Shown: piece by piece, positions 42,722-51,236 of the stretch | Numbering within the stretch: position 1 is the first letter of the stretch | Layout: each line of letters starts with the position of its first letter | Source of the DNA: NCEH01 sp043195125 | GTDB lineage: Bacteria; Pseudomonadota; Alphaproteobacteria; Rhizobiales; Xanthobacteraceae | Assembly (NCBI RefSeq): GCF_043195125.1 | Contig: NZ_JBAFWR010000006.1 | Length of the DNA: 64,000 nucleotides | Strand: one strand, 5' to 3' | The notes under the pieces: model-generated | Seen by the model: only the letters and a program-made list of their open reading frames with translations | What the model was told of the DNA's origin: nothing | Database searches by the model: none | Made by a program: the position numbers and the translations under genes

Positions 42722-43582
42722 TCAGCCGACATGCCGGGCAAGAAAGGCACGCATCGCGGCGCCGATCTCGGCGGCGTGGGTCTCCAGCGCGAAGTGTCCG
42801 CTCTCGACGAAGCGCACTTCCGCCGAAGGCACGTCACGCTTGAAGGCCTCGGCGCCGGGCGGAATGAAGAACGGGTCGTTCTTGCCCCATACCGCCAGCA
42901 CTGGCGGCTGGTGTTCGCGCAGATACCCCTGGATCGTGTCGTAGAGGGCGACGTTGGTCTGGTAATTCAGAAGCAGGTCGAGCTGGATCTCGTCATTGCC
43001 CGGGCGCGCCAGATAGAAGTCATCCAGGTTGCGGCCGTCGGGCGAGACCTTGCTCGGATCGTCGACGCCGTGGGTGTATTGGAAGAGCGTCGTCTCGGGC
43101 GCCAGGAAGCCGCGCAGGGCGTCGCGATTGGCCTGGGTGGGCTCGTTCCAATAGGCCATCACCGGGGCGAAAGCGCCCGACACGCCTTCGAGATAGGTGT
43201 TGCCGTTCTGGGTGATGATCGCGGTGATCCGCTCGGGGTGCTTCACCGCCAGCCGGAAGCCGACCGGAGCGCCATAGTCGAAGACATAGATGGCGAATTT
43301 GGCGAGCCCGAGCACTTCCGTGAAGCGGGCGATGACATTTGCGATGTTCTCGAACGTATAGGCGAACTGATCGCGGGCCGGTTGTTCGGTCATACCGAAG
43401 CCCGGCAGGTCGGGAGCGACCACATGATAATGGCCCGCTAGTTCGGGGATCAGGTCACGGAACATGTGGCTCGCGCTCGGGAAGCCGTGCAGCAGCAGCA
43501 CGGTCGGGCGGCGCGCATCGCCGGCTTCACGATAGAACAGCTTGAGGCCATCGACATCGACGGTGTTGAAACGAACGGTCAT
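42722..43582 (-). CDS. Alpha/beta-hydrolase, epoxide hydrolase/haloalkane dehalogenase-like
   Basis: The 286-residue protein has the oxyanion HGFPSASHM near residue 32, nucleophile Asp102 in YVFDYGAPVG, a VWGKNDPFF acid region and the C-terminal His in ESGHFALE. An aspartate nucleophile points to epoxide hydrolase or dehalogenase chemistry rather than an esterase. The ATG at 43582 gives MTVRFNTV; an earlier in-frame codon adds a short unconserved leader. It is part of a leftward operon with CMD-family, SnoaL-like and SDR-like genes, all probably under the LysR regulator. Confidence 0.88.
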   Translation of the reverse strand: MTVRFNTVDVDGLKLFYREAGDARRPTVLLLHGFPSASHMFRDLIPELAGHYHVVAPDLPGFGMTEQPARDQFAYTFENIANVIARFTEVLGLAKFAIYVFDYGAPVGFRLAVKHPERITAIITQNGNTYLEGVSGAFAPVMAYWNEPTQANRDALRGFLAPETTLFQYTHGVDDPSKVSPDGRNLDDFYLARPGNDEIQLDLLLNYQTNVALYDTIQGYLREHQPPVLAVWGKNDPFFIPPGAEAFKRDVPSAEVRFVESGHFALETHAAEIGAAMRAFLARHVG

Positions 43583-43670
43583 GGGAATGTTCCTGGATTT
43601 CGGACGTGAGGAAGGGTTTGCGGGCACGGCTTCGCGCCCTCATCGTTTCTTGCTGAACGTGCGGGAAGGA

Positions 43671-44225
43671 TCAGGCGGCGGCGGCTGTGCGGGCCGTCAC
43701 GACGGGGAAGTCGATTTCGGTCTTCAAGGCTTCATTGACGTAGTTGGTGAAAGTATTGAGCGCGACGTGCGCAATGATTTCAACGATCTCCGCATCGGAA
43801 TATCCCGATTGCTTGAGCGCCGCGATATCGGCATCGCTCGCCTGTCCGCGCCCGCGGGCCAGCTTCACGGCGAACCGCACGGCAGCGTCCGCCTTCATAT
43901 CGTTTGAGGCCCCGTTGCGGTTGGCGGTGATTTCCGCGTCATCGAGCTTGGCGCGGTTGCGGGCGATATAAGTGTGGGCGGACAGGCAGTAGCTGCAGCT
44001 GTTCACCTCGGCGATCGCAAGGGCGATCCGCTCGCGGGTCGGCGCCGGCAGGGCGCCTTTGCCGAGCGCGCCGGAGATGCCGAGATAGGCTTCCAGCGCC
44101 GACGGGCTGTTGGCAACGATGCGAAACAGGTTCGGCACCGTACCGAGCTGCTTCTGGACGGCAGCCAGCAGGGGCTGCGATTTTTCGGGTGCCTGCTCCA
44201 CAGCGGGGGTTGGAATTCGGGACAT
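43671..44225 (-). CDS. Carboxymuconolactone decarboxylase family protein (AhpD-like), second copy
   Basis: The 184-residue protein has the redox CSYCLSAHTY motif near residue 97 and is clearly homologous along its length to the protein at 6866-7432 (shared PNLFR, RERIALAIAE and TEIDFPVVTAR blocks). A peroxidase or thiol-redox role is likely. It is the first gene of a leftward operon divergent from a LysR regulator. The ATG at 44225 is used; an upstream in-frame codon would add 33 residues without homology. Confidence 0.9.
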   Translation of the reverse strand: MSRIPTPAVEQAPEKSQPLLAAVQKQLGTVPNLFRIVANSPSALEAYLGISGALGKGALPAPTRERIALAIAEVNSCSYCLSAHTYIARNRAKLDDAEITANRNGASNDMKADAAVRFAVKLARGRGQASDADIAALKQSGYSDAEIVEIIAHVALNTFTNYVNEALKTEIDFPVVTARTAAAA

Positions 44226-44307
44226 CGTGTTTTCTCCTGGGTCAGTTGTTTCGCTCTCGCAGGATTTGAGTACTCCCTTCCGAAATCGCTTAGCAGGTGC
44301 TACCTTC

Positions 44308-44322
44308 GGAAGCCTGGCTTCC
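44308..44322. promoter_or_regulatory. Perfect palindrome before the LysR gene
   Basis: GGAAGCC-T-GGCTTCC lies 16 bases before the LysR start and 83 bases before the CMD-family start. It could be an autoregulatory operator or a leader hairpin. Confidence 0.4.
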
Positions 44323-44338
44323 ACAAAGCGAGAGGGTG

Positions 44339-45268
44339 ATGGACCGGTTCGAGGCGATGCGCACCCTGGTCGCGGCGGTCGATGGCGGAAGCCTCTCTGC
44401 GGCCTCCCGTTCGCTCAATGTTCCCTTGCCCACGGTCAGCCGCCGCGTTTCCGACCTTGAGAGCTTTCTCGGTTCGCAACTCGTCGTCCGGACCAGCCGC
44501 AAGCTGCTGCTCACGGAGGCTGGCACGGCATATGTCGCCTCGGCCCGCAGGGTGCTTGAGGAATTGTCGGAAGCAGAGCGCGCGGCCTCGGGCGAATATC
44601 GGGCCCCGCGCGGCGAGTTGCTCGTCACCGCGCCGATCGCATTCGGCGCGCTTAATGTTGCGCCGATCGTCCACGATTTCCTCGCCGCTTATCCCGAGGT
44701 GACCGTGCGGCTCGTCCTGTTCGACAGCGTGATCGATCTCGTGGAAAACCATGTGGATGTGGCGGTCAGGATCGGCCGCCTGCCGGACAGCGCCCTGATG
44801 GCGCGCAGGGTCGGCGACATCCGATGGGTCGTCTGCGCGAGCCCGGATTATCTGAAACGGCGGGGCGTCCCGGAAACGCCCGCCGCCCTCGCCAATCACG
44901 ACTGCATCGCGTTCGAAGGACTGCAACGCTACCGGGAATGGCCCTTTGTCGAAGGGAATACCGAGCATCAGGTGACGATCACCCCGCGCTTCTCGGTGAA
45001 CACCGCGGACGGCGTGGTGGGCGGCGCGGTCGCGGGTGTCGGGATCGCCCGCCTGCTTTCCTACCAGGCGGTGGCCAGCGTCCGCGCCGGAGCGCTCTTG
45101 CCCCTGTTGGCGGATCGGGCGCCGCCGCCGATGCCCGTCCATCTGGTCCATGCCGCACACCAGCAGCAGCCGCTGAAATTGCGCGCCTTCCTCGATTTTG
45201 TCGCCCCGCGCCTGCAGCAGCGCCTGCAGGCCATCGCGCAGGATATTGCCAGCGCCGGCCGAGTTTAA
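44339..45268 (+). CDS. LysR family transcriptional regulator
   Basis: The 309-residue protein has the winged helix DRFEAMRTLVAAVDGGSLSAASRSLNVPLPTVSRRVSDLE and an effector domain with GELLVTAPIAFGALNVAPIV. It belongs to the large group with the R-V-S-DLE recognition helix that often controls divergent oxidoreductase genes. The ATG at 44339 is preceded by AGAGGGTG. It faces the CMD/hydrolase/SnoaL/SDR operon. It is the last intact gene before an integrase remnant at guaA. Confidence 0.92.
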   Translation: MDRFEAMRTLVAAVDGGSLSAASRSLNVPLPTVSRRVSDLESFLGSQLVVRTSRKLLLTEAGTAYVASARRVLEELSEAERAASGEYRAPRGELLVTAPIAFGALNVAPIVHDFLAAYPEVTVRLVLFDSVIDLVENHVDVAVRIGRLPDSALMARRVGDIRWVVCASPDYLKRRGVPETPAALANHDCIAFEGLQRYREWPFVEGNTEHQVTITPRFSVNTADGVVGGAVAGVGIARLLSYQAVASVRAGALLPLLADRAPPPMPVHLVHAAHQQQPLKLRAFLDFVAPRLQQRLQAIAQDIASAGRV

Positions 45269-45279
45269 CCGAGCGGCCC

Positions 45280-45675
45280 TCAATCGACCGAGGGAGTGGC
45301 ACCCGTCGCCGCCAGCACATCGCACCTAGGGCCAACGCCGGGGACCACGCCACGCCAAGCGGCATACCCGCCTTGCGTTGAGGTTCCCCGCTCGACCTGA
45401 CGCCGGGCGCGCTCGATCAGCGACCTCGCCTCCGCAAGCGACACCTCCATGCCGTATTCCAGCGCGTCGGGCGCCCGTGTCAGCTTGCGCGCCGCCTCGA
45501 CGCTATAACGGCCGAAGGTCAAGACCTCCTGCCGCCCGCTCACCCGGTACTGATACCGGAACGAGACGACCCCGGTCGCGGTGACGGCCGCGTACATCCC
45601 GTCGCGGTCCGTCACCTTGTAGAGCTTGGCCCTCGGCTTCAGATTTTTCAGTTCTTTATCAGTGAGTTCGCTCAT
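45280..45675 (-). pseudogene. Truncated phage/ICE-type integrase (Arm DNA-binding N-terminus)
   Basis: From the ATG at 45675 the translation reads MSELTDKELKNLKPRAKLYK, then VTDRDGMYAAVTATGVVSFRYQYRVSGR and QEVLTFGRYSVEAARKL, the Arm-binding domain of DUF4102-type tyrosine recombinases. Similarity ends near residue 100, and the core-binding and catalytic domains are missing (intact proteins are about 400 residues). It lies next to the guaA 3' end, a known integration hotspot, and marks an inactivated element. Confidence 0.8.
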
Positions 45676-45721
45676 AAATCCGCATCCGGTCGGGGGGCGA
45701 ACGGATACCATCAAGAGGCCC

Positions 45722-45781
45722 TGTTGGTATCGGAAGCCCGTTTTTCGACCATCCTGCGCCATACCAACATCGGTACCAACA
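45722..45781. repeat. Three 8-base repeats (TGTTGGTA/TACCAACA)
   Basis: TGTTGGTA at 45722-45729 and its complement TACCAACA at 45762-45769 and 45774-45781 lie just upstream of the integrase remnant and before the guaA end. Their spacing and placement resemble arm-type integrase binding sites. Confidence 0.5.
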
Positions 45782-45896
45782 AAGTGGCTCGGCTGGGGTG
45801 ACACGCAGCGATACGGAGTGGGAAAAATAATCCTTGTCAGTCAACGAGTCCGTGCGATTTCCGGCACGGCGCGGGATGGTCTGAAACCACCCTAGT

Positions 45897-47459
45897 TCAC
45901 TCCCACTCGATGGTGCCCGGGGGCTTGCTGGTGACGTCGTAGACGACCCGGTTGATGCCCTTGACCTCGTTGATGATGCGGGTGGCGGCGCGGCCGAGGA
46001 AGTTCATGTCGAAGGGATAGAAATCCGCCGTCATGCCGTCCACCGAGGTCACGGCGCGCAGGGCGAGCACGTGGTCGTAGGTCCGCCCGTCGCCCATCAC
46101 GCCCACGGTGCGTACGGGCAGCAGCACCGCGAACGCCTGCCAGATCACGTCGTAAAGGCCGGCGGCCCGGATCTCTTCCAGATAGATAGCGTCGGCCTTG
46201 CGCAGGATCTCCAGCTTCTCCGGGGTGATCTCGCCGGGGCAGCGGATCGCGAGGCCGGGGCCGGGGAAGGGATGGCGGCCGACGAAGCTCTCCGGCAGGC
46301 CGAGTTCACGGCCGAGCACCCGCACCTCGTCCTTGAACAGGTCGCGCAGCGGCTCTACCAGCTTCATGTTCATGCGCTCGGGAAGGCCGCCCACATTGTG
46401 GTGACTCTTGATGGTCACCGAAGGGCCGCCGGTGAACGAGACGCTTTCGATCACGTCGGGGTAGAGCGTGCCCTGGGCGAGGAAATCGGGTGCGCCCTTG
46501 CCGTCGGCCGCGATCTTCTTGGCCTCGGCATCGAACACGTCGATGAACAACTTGCCGATGGTCTTGCGCTTGGTTTCTGGATCGGAGACGCCAGCCAATT
46601 CCCGTAGGAACAGCTCGGAGGCATCCACATGCACGAGCGGGATGTTGTAGGTGTTGCGGAACAGCGAAACCACCTGCTCGGCCTCGCCCAGGCGCATCAG
46701 CCCGTGGTCGACGAACACGCAGGTGAGCTGGTCGCCGATCGCTTCATGGATGAGCACCGCCGCGACCGCCGAATCCACCCCGCCGGAGAGGCCGCAGAGC
46801 ACGCGCTTGTCGCCCACCTGCGCGCGGATCTTGGCGATGGCGCTTTCGCGGAAGGCGCCCATGGTCCAATCGCCGGAAAGGCCAGTGATCTTGCGCACGA
46901 AATTGGAGAGCAGGCGGGCGCCATCGGGGGTGTGCACGACTTCGGGGTGGAACATCAGTCCATAGAAGCGACGCGCCTCGTCCTCGACGACGGCGAACGG
47001 GGCGTTGGGGGAGGTGCCCTTCACGACGAAACCGGGGGGCAGGGCGGTGATGCGATCGCCATGGCTCATCCACACGGTGTGGCCTTCGCCCTGGTTCCAG
47101 ATGCCGTCGAAGAGCGGGGAATCGTGTTCGACCGTCACCGTGGCGCGGCCGAATTCGCGATGATGCCCGCTTTCGACCGCCCCGCCGAGCTGCTCGGCCA
47201 TGGTCATCTGGCCGTAGCAGATGCCAAGCACGGGAATGCCGGCGTCGAAGATCTCCTGCGGGGCACGGGGGCTGTCGCCATCGGGCACGGAGGCGGGGCC
47301 GCCAGAGAGGATGACCGCCTTCGGTTTCATGCGCGCGAACGCTTCGCCCGCCTTCTGGAACGGCACCACTTCGGAATAGACGCCTTCCTCGCGCACCCGG
47401 CGGGCGATGAGCTGGGTGACCTGACTGCCGAAATCGATAATGAGGACGGTGTCTTTCAT
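45897..47459 (-). CDS. guaA: GMP synthase (glutamine-hydrolysing)
   Basis: The 520-residue protein is full length. It has the class I amidotransferase domain with Cys in LGICYGQMTMAEQLGG and His in FHPEVVHT, the ATP pyrophosphatase P-loop GLSGGVDSAVAAVLI near residue 225, and the dimerisation domain ending SKPPGTIEWE. It makes GMP from XMP, glutamine and ATP. The gene is intact to its C-terminus although an integrase remnant abuts its 3' end. It is alone on this strand here. Confidence 0.98.
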   Translation of the reverse strand: MKDTVLIIDFGSQVTQLIARRVREEGVYSEVVPFQKAGEAFARMKPKAVILSGGPASVPDGDSPRAPQEIFDAGIPVLGICYGQMTMAEQLGGAVESGHHREFGRATVTVEHDSPLFDGIWNQGEGHTVWMSHGDRITALPPGFVVKGTSPNAPFAVVEDEARRFYGLMFHPEVVHTPDGARLLSNFVRKITGLSGDWTMGAFRESAIAKIRAQVGDKRVLCGLSGGVDSAVAAVLIHEAIGDQLTCVFVDHGLMRLGEAEQVVSLFRNTYNIPLVHVDASELFLRELAGVSDPETKRKTIGKLFIDVFDAEAKKIAADGKGAPDFLAQGTLYPDVIESVSFTGGPSVTIKSHHNVGGLPERMNMKLVEPLRDLFKDEVRVLGRELGLPESFVGRHPFPGPGLAIRCPGEITPEKLEILRKADAIYLEEIRAAGLYDVIWQAFAVLLPVRTVGVMGDGRTYDHVLALRAVTSVDGMTADFYPFDMNFLGRAATRIINEVKGINRVVYDVTSKPPGTIEWE

Positions 47460-47590
47460 GGCGGCGCGGCTTTCCGGCGGGAGTGGCGAGGATTGCGCCC
47501 TCCTTTAACGGCAAAGTCGCGAATTGCAAAAGCCGAGCCGCACCGTGCGGCGCGGCCCTCGCATGTCGTGGACGCAGGGCGCGTGGCGCC

Positions 47591-47812
47591 TCAGATCGAA
47601 ACCCAATGGCCTTCGCAGCCTTCGGGGGCGGCGGTGGCGGAGGTATGACGCTTTTTCAGCTCGCCGCAGCCATAGGCGCGGGCTTCTTCCGGCAGATGGG
47701 AATTGATGGCGACGCCGATCTGGTCATAGGGCGAAGGCGCAGCGAAAACATAATAGGCCCAATACCCGCCGACGGCGAGAATGAGCACCACGAGCAGGCG
47801 GATAACGAACAT
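47591..47812 (-). CDS. Small membrane-anchored protein of unknown function
   Basis: The 73-residue product has one N-terminal hydrophobic segment (MFVIRLLVVLILAVGGYWAY) and a soluble tail with two cysteines (GCGELKKRH and EGCEGHW). No domain is recognised. The start has a GGGAG site just upstream. It lies between guaA and the rRNA methyltransferase gene on the same strand. It may be a periplasm-facing protein with a disulfide. Confidence 0.65.
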   Translation of the reverse strand: MFVIRLLVVLILAVGGYWAYYVFAAPSPYDQIGVAINSHLPEEARAYGCGELKKRHTSATAAPEGCEGHWVSI

Positions 47813-47908
47813 GGCAATCTCCCGGGTTCCGATGGGCGCGCGAGCGCAACCGCTGCGCTAAGGACGCTGCGGGAGAGGGAAGGTTCCGTCCGGAGCCGGT
47901 GCCGTGCC

Positions 47909-49207
47909 TTATGCGCGCTTCAGGACGCTCACGAAGAACCCGTCGGTTCCGGTTCGGCGCGGCGTCAGCAGCAGGCCTTCCGGGCTTTCCAGGGCGGCGG
48001 TGCGCAAGGCGAGGCCCTGGCTGCCGAGGGCCAGAACCGTCTCCATCGGCGGGACAACCGAGAAATCCGGATGCGTCTCCAGCAGCGCCCGGATCTGGGC
48101 GCCGTTTTCCACGTCCAGCAGCGAGCAGGTGACATAGGCGAGGCGCCCGCCGCTCTTCACGTAGCGGGTGGCCTGTTCCAGGATCTTGGCCTGCTCGGCG
48201 GTGCGCTCGGCGAGCGCGCCCGGGCGCATGCGCCATTTCGCGTCTGGGTTGCGGCGCCAGGTGCCCGTTCCGGTGCAGGGGGCGTCCACCAGCACGAGAT
48301 CCATCTGACCGGCGAGGTCGGCGAGCACGTCGGCATCCCCGCGCGGCGCGCGGATCTGCACGTTGCGCACCCCGGCGCGGGCGAGGCGCTCGTGGATCGG
48401 CTTCAGGCGGCGGATGTCGGAATCATGCGCGTAGAGCTGGCCCTTATTGTCCATGAGGGCGGCGAATTCGAGCGTCTTGCCGCCTGCTCCTGCACACAGG
48501 TCCAGCACCTGCGAGCCGGGTAGGGGGCTCGCGAGGATCGCCGCGATCTGCGAGCCCTCATCCTGTACCTCGACTTCGCCCTTCACGAACGCGCCCTCGG
48601 AGGTGAGGGGCGGGGCCTTGCCTTCGGCATCGAGAATGATGCGCAGCGCGAGCGGGGACCACTGGCCGGGCTGGGGCGAGAGATGGGAGAGTTCCACCAG
48701 CGCGGCTTCGGGAGTGGATTTCAGCGTGTTGACCCGCAGGTCCAGAGGTGCACGGGAGGCAAGCGCGCGGCCCTCGTCGACCCGATCCGCGCCGAACACG
48801 ACGTTCAGATAGGGATCAAGCCATTGGGCGTAGTCGCCTTTCACCCAAGGGGCGGCGGTCTCAAGGCTCGGATTGGCGAGGCGGGCGGTTTCCTCCGCGC
48901 TGAGCGGTGCAGGGGCAAAGCGCGCGCCGTCGCACAGGCGCGAAATGGCGTCGAGATCGAGGCCGCGCATCACCGCCAGCGTGCCGAGCACCAGGGCGCG
49001 CGGCGTCTCCGCACCCATCACGTGGGCCGCCGAGGCGCGCCGACGCAAGGTGTCGAACACGAGACCGGAGATGGCGGCGCGGTCGCCGGAGCCGGCGAAG
49101 CGGTGCGTGAGGCCCCATTCCTTGAGGCTGTCTCCGGCGGGGCGGCGCTTCACGGCGATATCGCCGAGCACCTCGATGGCGGCGGACAGGCGGGCTGAGG
49201 GGATCAA
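47909..49207 (-). CDS. RsmB/NOP family RNA (cytosine-5) methyltransferase
   Basis: The 432-residue protein has an N-terminal NusB-like helical region and a SAM-dependent methyltransferase core: VLDLCAGAGGKTLEFAALM near residue 242, DAPCTGTGTWRRNPD with a catalytic-type Cys near 318, and YVTCSLLDVENGAQI with the second Cys near 368. It should methylate cytosine in rRNA or tRNA. The frame is open upstream; TTG at 49207 gives MIPSARLSAAIE, fitting relatives, with AAGGA upstream. It is 5 bases from the preceding nucleosidase gene. Confidence 0.9.
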   Translation of the reverse strand: MIPSARLSAAIEVLGDIAVKRRPAGDSLKEWGLTHRFAGSGDRAAISGLVFDTLRRRASAAHVMGAETPRALVLGTLAVMRGLDLDAISRLCDGARFAPAPLSAEETARLANPSLETAAPWVKGDYAQWLDPYLNVVFGADRVDEGRALASRAPLDLRVNTLKSTPEAALVELSHLSPQPGQWSPLALRIILDAEGKAPPLTSEGAFVKGEVEVQDEGSQIAAILASPLPGSQVLDLCAGAGGKTLEFAALMDNKGQLYAHDSDIRRLKPIHERLARAGVRNVQIRAPRGDADVLADLAGQMDLVLVDAPCTGTGTWRRNPDAKWRMRPGALAERTAEQAKILEQATRYVKSGGRLAYVTCSLLDVENGAQIRALLETHPDFSVVPPMETVLALGSQGLALRTAALESPEGLLLTPRRTGTDGFFVSVLKRA

Positions 49208-49212
49208 TTCAA

Positions 49213-49872
49213 TCAGGTCCTTGGGTCGAGAAGGAAGGCGCCGGCTTTCACCTGCGCTTCGAAATGGTCGAGGGCGGCGGCGAGCCGCTCGTCGATGATG
49301 TGCAGATACTCCGTCCAATCCTCATAGCGGGACAATTCGGAGCGTCCGTCGCTGATGCCGCGCAAGCCCACCAGTGGCACGCCGAACCGCTGGGCGGCGC
49401 GCAGCACCGCGAAGGTCTCCATGTCCACCATGTCGCAGGAAATGGCATCATAAGCCGCGCCGGAAATGATGCCGCCGCCGGTGGAGAGCGAGGCGGCCGC
49501 GATGCCGGGAATCTGGTGGGGGATCTCCACCAGGGCCGGCAGGTCGAGGAACGGCGTGCGCCCCTTCTCGAAGCCGAGCGGGGACGCGTCCATGTCGCGA
49601 TAGGCGAGGTGCGAGACCTGATAGATGCCGGCATGCTCCAGCGCACGGGCGCCCGCCGAGCCGAGCGTGAACACCAGATCGGGCAAAGCGTCGGCGGCGG
49701 CGAGGTGGGCGAGCGCATGGGTGGTCGCCATCGCCGCCTCCACCGGCCCCACGCCGGTGATCAGGGGATTGATGCGCGTGCGCAGATGCGGGCCGTATTC
49801 CATCTGCGTTGCCATGACGAACAGGATGTCGAGATCGCCGACGGCACGGACATGGCGGGACGGGTCTTCCAT
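49213..49872 (-). CDS. 5'-methylthioadenosine/S-adenosylhomocysteine nucleosidase-like protein
   Basis: The 219-residue protein follows the nucleoside phosphorylase/MTAN fold: ILFVMATQMEYGPHL near the start, TGVGPVEAAMATTHAL, LVFTLGSAGA and the catalytic-site SCDMVDMETFAVLRAA plus GISDG near the end. It likely removes adenine from SAM-derived by-products, which fits its position 5 bases before a SAM-dependent methyltransferase gene. The start could be 33 bases further upstream at a GTG, but its ribosome site is too close. Confidence 0.85.
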   Translation of the reverse strand: MEDPSRHVRAVGDLDILFVMATQMEYGPHLRTRINPLITGVGPVEAAMATTHALAHLAAADALPDLVFTLGSAGARALEHAGIYQVSHLAYRDMDASPLGFEKGRTPFLDLPALVEIPHQIPGIAAASLSTGGGIISGAAYDAISCDMVDMETFAVLRAAQRFGVPLVGLRGISDGRSELSRYEDWTEYLHIIDERLAAALDHFEAQVKAGAFLLDPRT

Positions 49873-49944
49873 CGCAGGACAATCCAGGAAATGCGTGAGC
49901 CGCACTCCTCGGCTGGCGCGGCGGTCCTGTCAATCACCCAGGCT

Positions 49945-50367
49945 TCACACATTGAGCAGGATGGCGAGCGCGAACAGAACCCACATGATGGCGAGCGCGA
50001 TGGCGCCCACCGCATAAGCGGCGAAGCGGGTGGTCAGCTGATTTGCGGTCGTGAAAATCAGGGCATGGGCGATGCGGGAAAGCACAAACACCCAGGCGAG
50101 AATGACGAACACGATGTCCGCCTTGCGCGTGAACAGGGCGAGCACGGTGATGACGTAAAACAGCACCGGAAGTTCGAACTGGTTCGAGAAGGCGTTGGCG
50201 AAGCGCTGGGCGTGCACCGGATAGGCGCTGGTATCGTCGGCGGCGGTGGCGCGAGCGACCTCGCCGCTGGAAAGCGCGCGCATGCGCACCGGCAGCAGCG
50301 CAAACAGCAGCAGGAAGGTGAGGCCCACTTCCACGAACAGGGGAAGCAGGATCATGGCGACAGTCAT
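49945..50367 (-). CDS. MAPEG family integral membrane protein
   Basis: The 140-residue protein has four membrane segments and the MAPEG pattern RAxxNxxE in the form AQRFANAFSNQFELPVLFYVI near residue 55, then FVLSRIAHALIFTTANQLTTR. Related proteins are glutathione-dependent transferases or peroxidases of lipids or xenobiotics; bacterial functions are poorly known. The ATG at 50367 gives the normal length. It is divergent from the iron permease family gene, with an EcfG-type promoter between pointing right. Confidence 0.85.
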   Translation of the reverse strand: MTVAMILLPLFVEVGLTFLLLFALLPVRMRALSSGEVARATAADDTSAYPVHAQRFANAFSNQFELPVLFYVITVLALFTRKADIVFVILAWVFVLSRIAHALIFTTANQLTTRFAAYAVGAIALAIMWVLFALAILLNV

Positions 50368-50435
50368 GGATCGGCCTTTCGCGTGCTTGGGGCGGGGGGA
50401 CGCCGGTTGTGTCCCCATTGCACCGCTCATGGTGA

Positions 50436-50460
50436 GGAACCTCGAGCACGGCGGCACGTT
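50436..50460 (+). promoter_or_regulatory. EcfG-type general stress promoter match
   Basis: GGAAC-N16-CGTT exactly matches the EcfG consensus and ends 25 bases before the ATG of the iron permease family gene. This spacing is good for a short leader. It is the better of the two matches in the window. Confidence 0.6.
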
Positions 50461-50485
50461 CCATCCTGGAACAGGAAACATAGCC

Positions 50486-51115
50486 ATGCCCGCCTCATCT
50501 TCTTTCCCCGCTTCGTCTCTGCCTCCCGGCTCCCGGCTTCCCGATGCGCACCAGGTGGAACGCGGCCACGCCCCGCGCCCGTTCTTCACGCGTCTGGCGC
50601 AGGAGGTGTCCCGCTATGCCGGCAAGCCCGCCACCTTCGTGTGCGCGGTCGGTATTATCCTTGTCTGGGGTGCGACCGGGCCGCTATTCCACTACAATGA
50701 TACCTGGCAGCTAATCATCAACACCTCCACCACCATCGTCACCTTCCTGATGGTTTTCCTGATCCAGAACAGCCAGAATCGGGACACGGCCGCGCTCCAG
50801 ATCAAGCTAGACGAGCTGATCGCCCGCACCGAGGGTCCGCGCAACGCATTGCTGGATCTGGAGGACCTTGACGAGGCGACGCTCGAAAAGTTGCGGATGG
50901 AATATGCGCTTCTTGCCGATCGCGCACGCGAGCAGGGAAGGGGAGGGGCGGCGGCCAGCGATCCCGGCGCGGTGGCGCACGATACGGCGCCTCTGGACAC
51001 GGCAAGCAAAGGTGCGGGGGCGGCGCAGGCCTCCGACGGGTCTGCCGGTCCCTGCGACGGCGGGCGCAAGGTGGCGGCGGCCGATTGCCCGGAGCCTCCG
51101 AGCCGCGCCGCCTGA
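50486..51115 (+). CDS. Low-affinity iron permease family membrane protein
   Basis: The 209-residue protein has two membrane segments and the family block TWQLIINTSTTIVTFLMVFLI, then QNSQNRDTAALQIKLDELI (residues 73-112). Bacterial members are named after fungal Fet4, but iron transport has rarely been shown. The C-terminal 70 residues are low-complexity, rich in Ala and Gly. An EcfG-type promoter match just upstream suggests stress induction. Confidence 0.88.
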   Translation: MPASSSFPASSLPPGSRLPDAHQVERGHAPRPFFTRLAQEVSRYAGKPATFVCAVGIILVWGATGPLFHYNDTWQLIINTSTTIVTFLMVFLIQNSQNRDTAALQIKLDELIARTEGPRNALLDLEDLDEATLEKLRMEYALLADRAREQGRGGAAASDPGAVAHDTAPLDTASKGAGAAQASDGSAGPCDGGRKVAAADCPEPPSRAA

Positions 51116-51236
51116 TCCCAGCGCGTCGCGGCGCACGCCGGCGGTGTCTCGGCGCGGCGACCTAGCCCTTGAAGTCCAGGCGCGCTAGGCAAGGGCCGAA
51201 TGCGCCGGACACCGCGGCGCGCGGAGATTGGGATAT

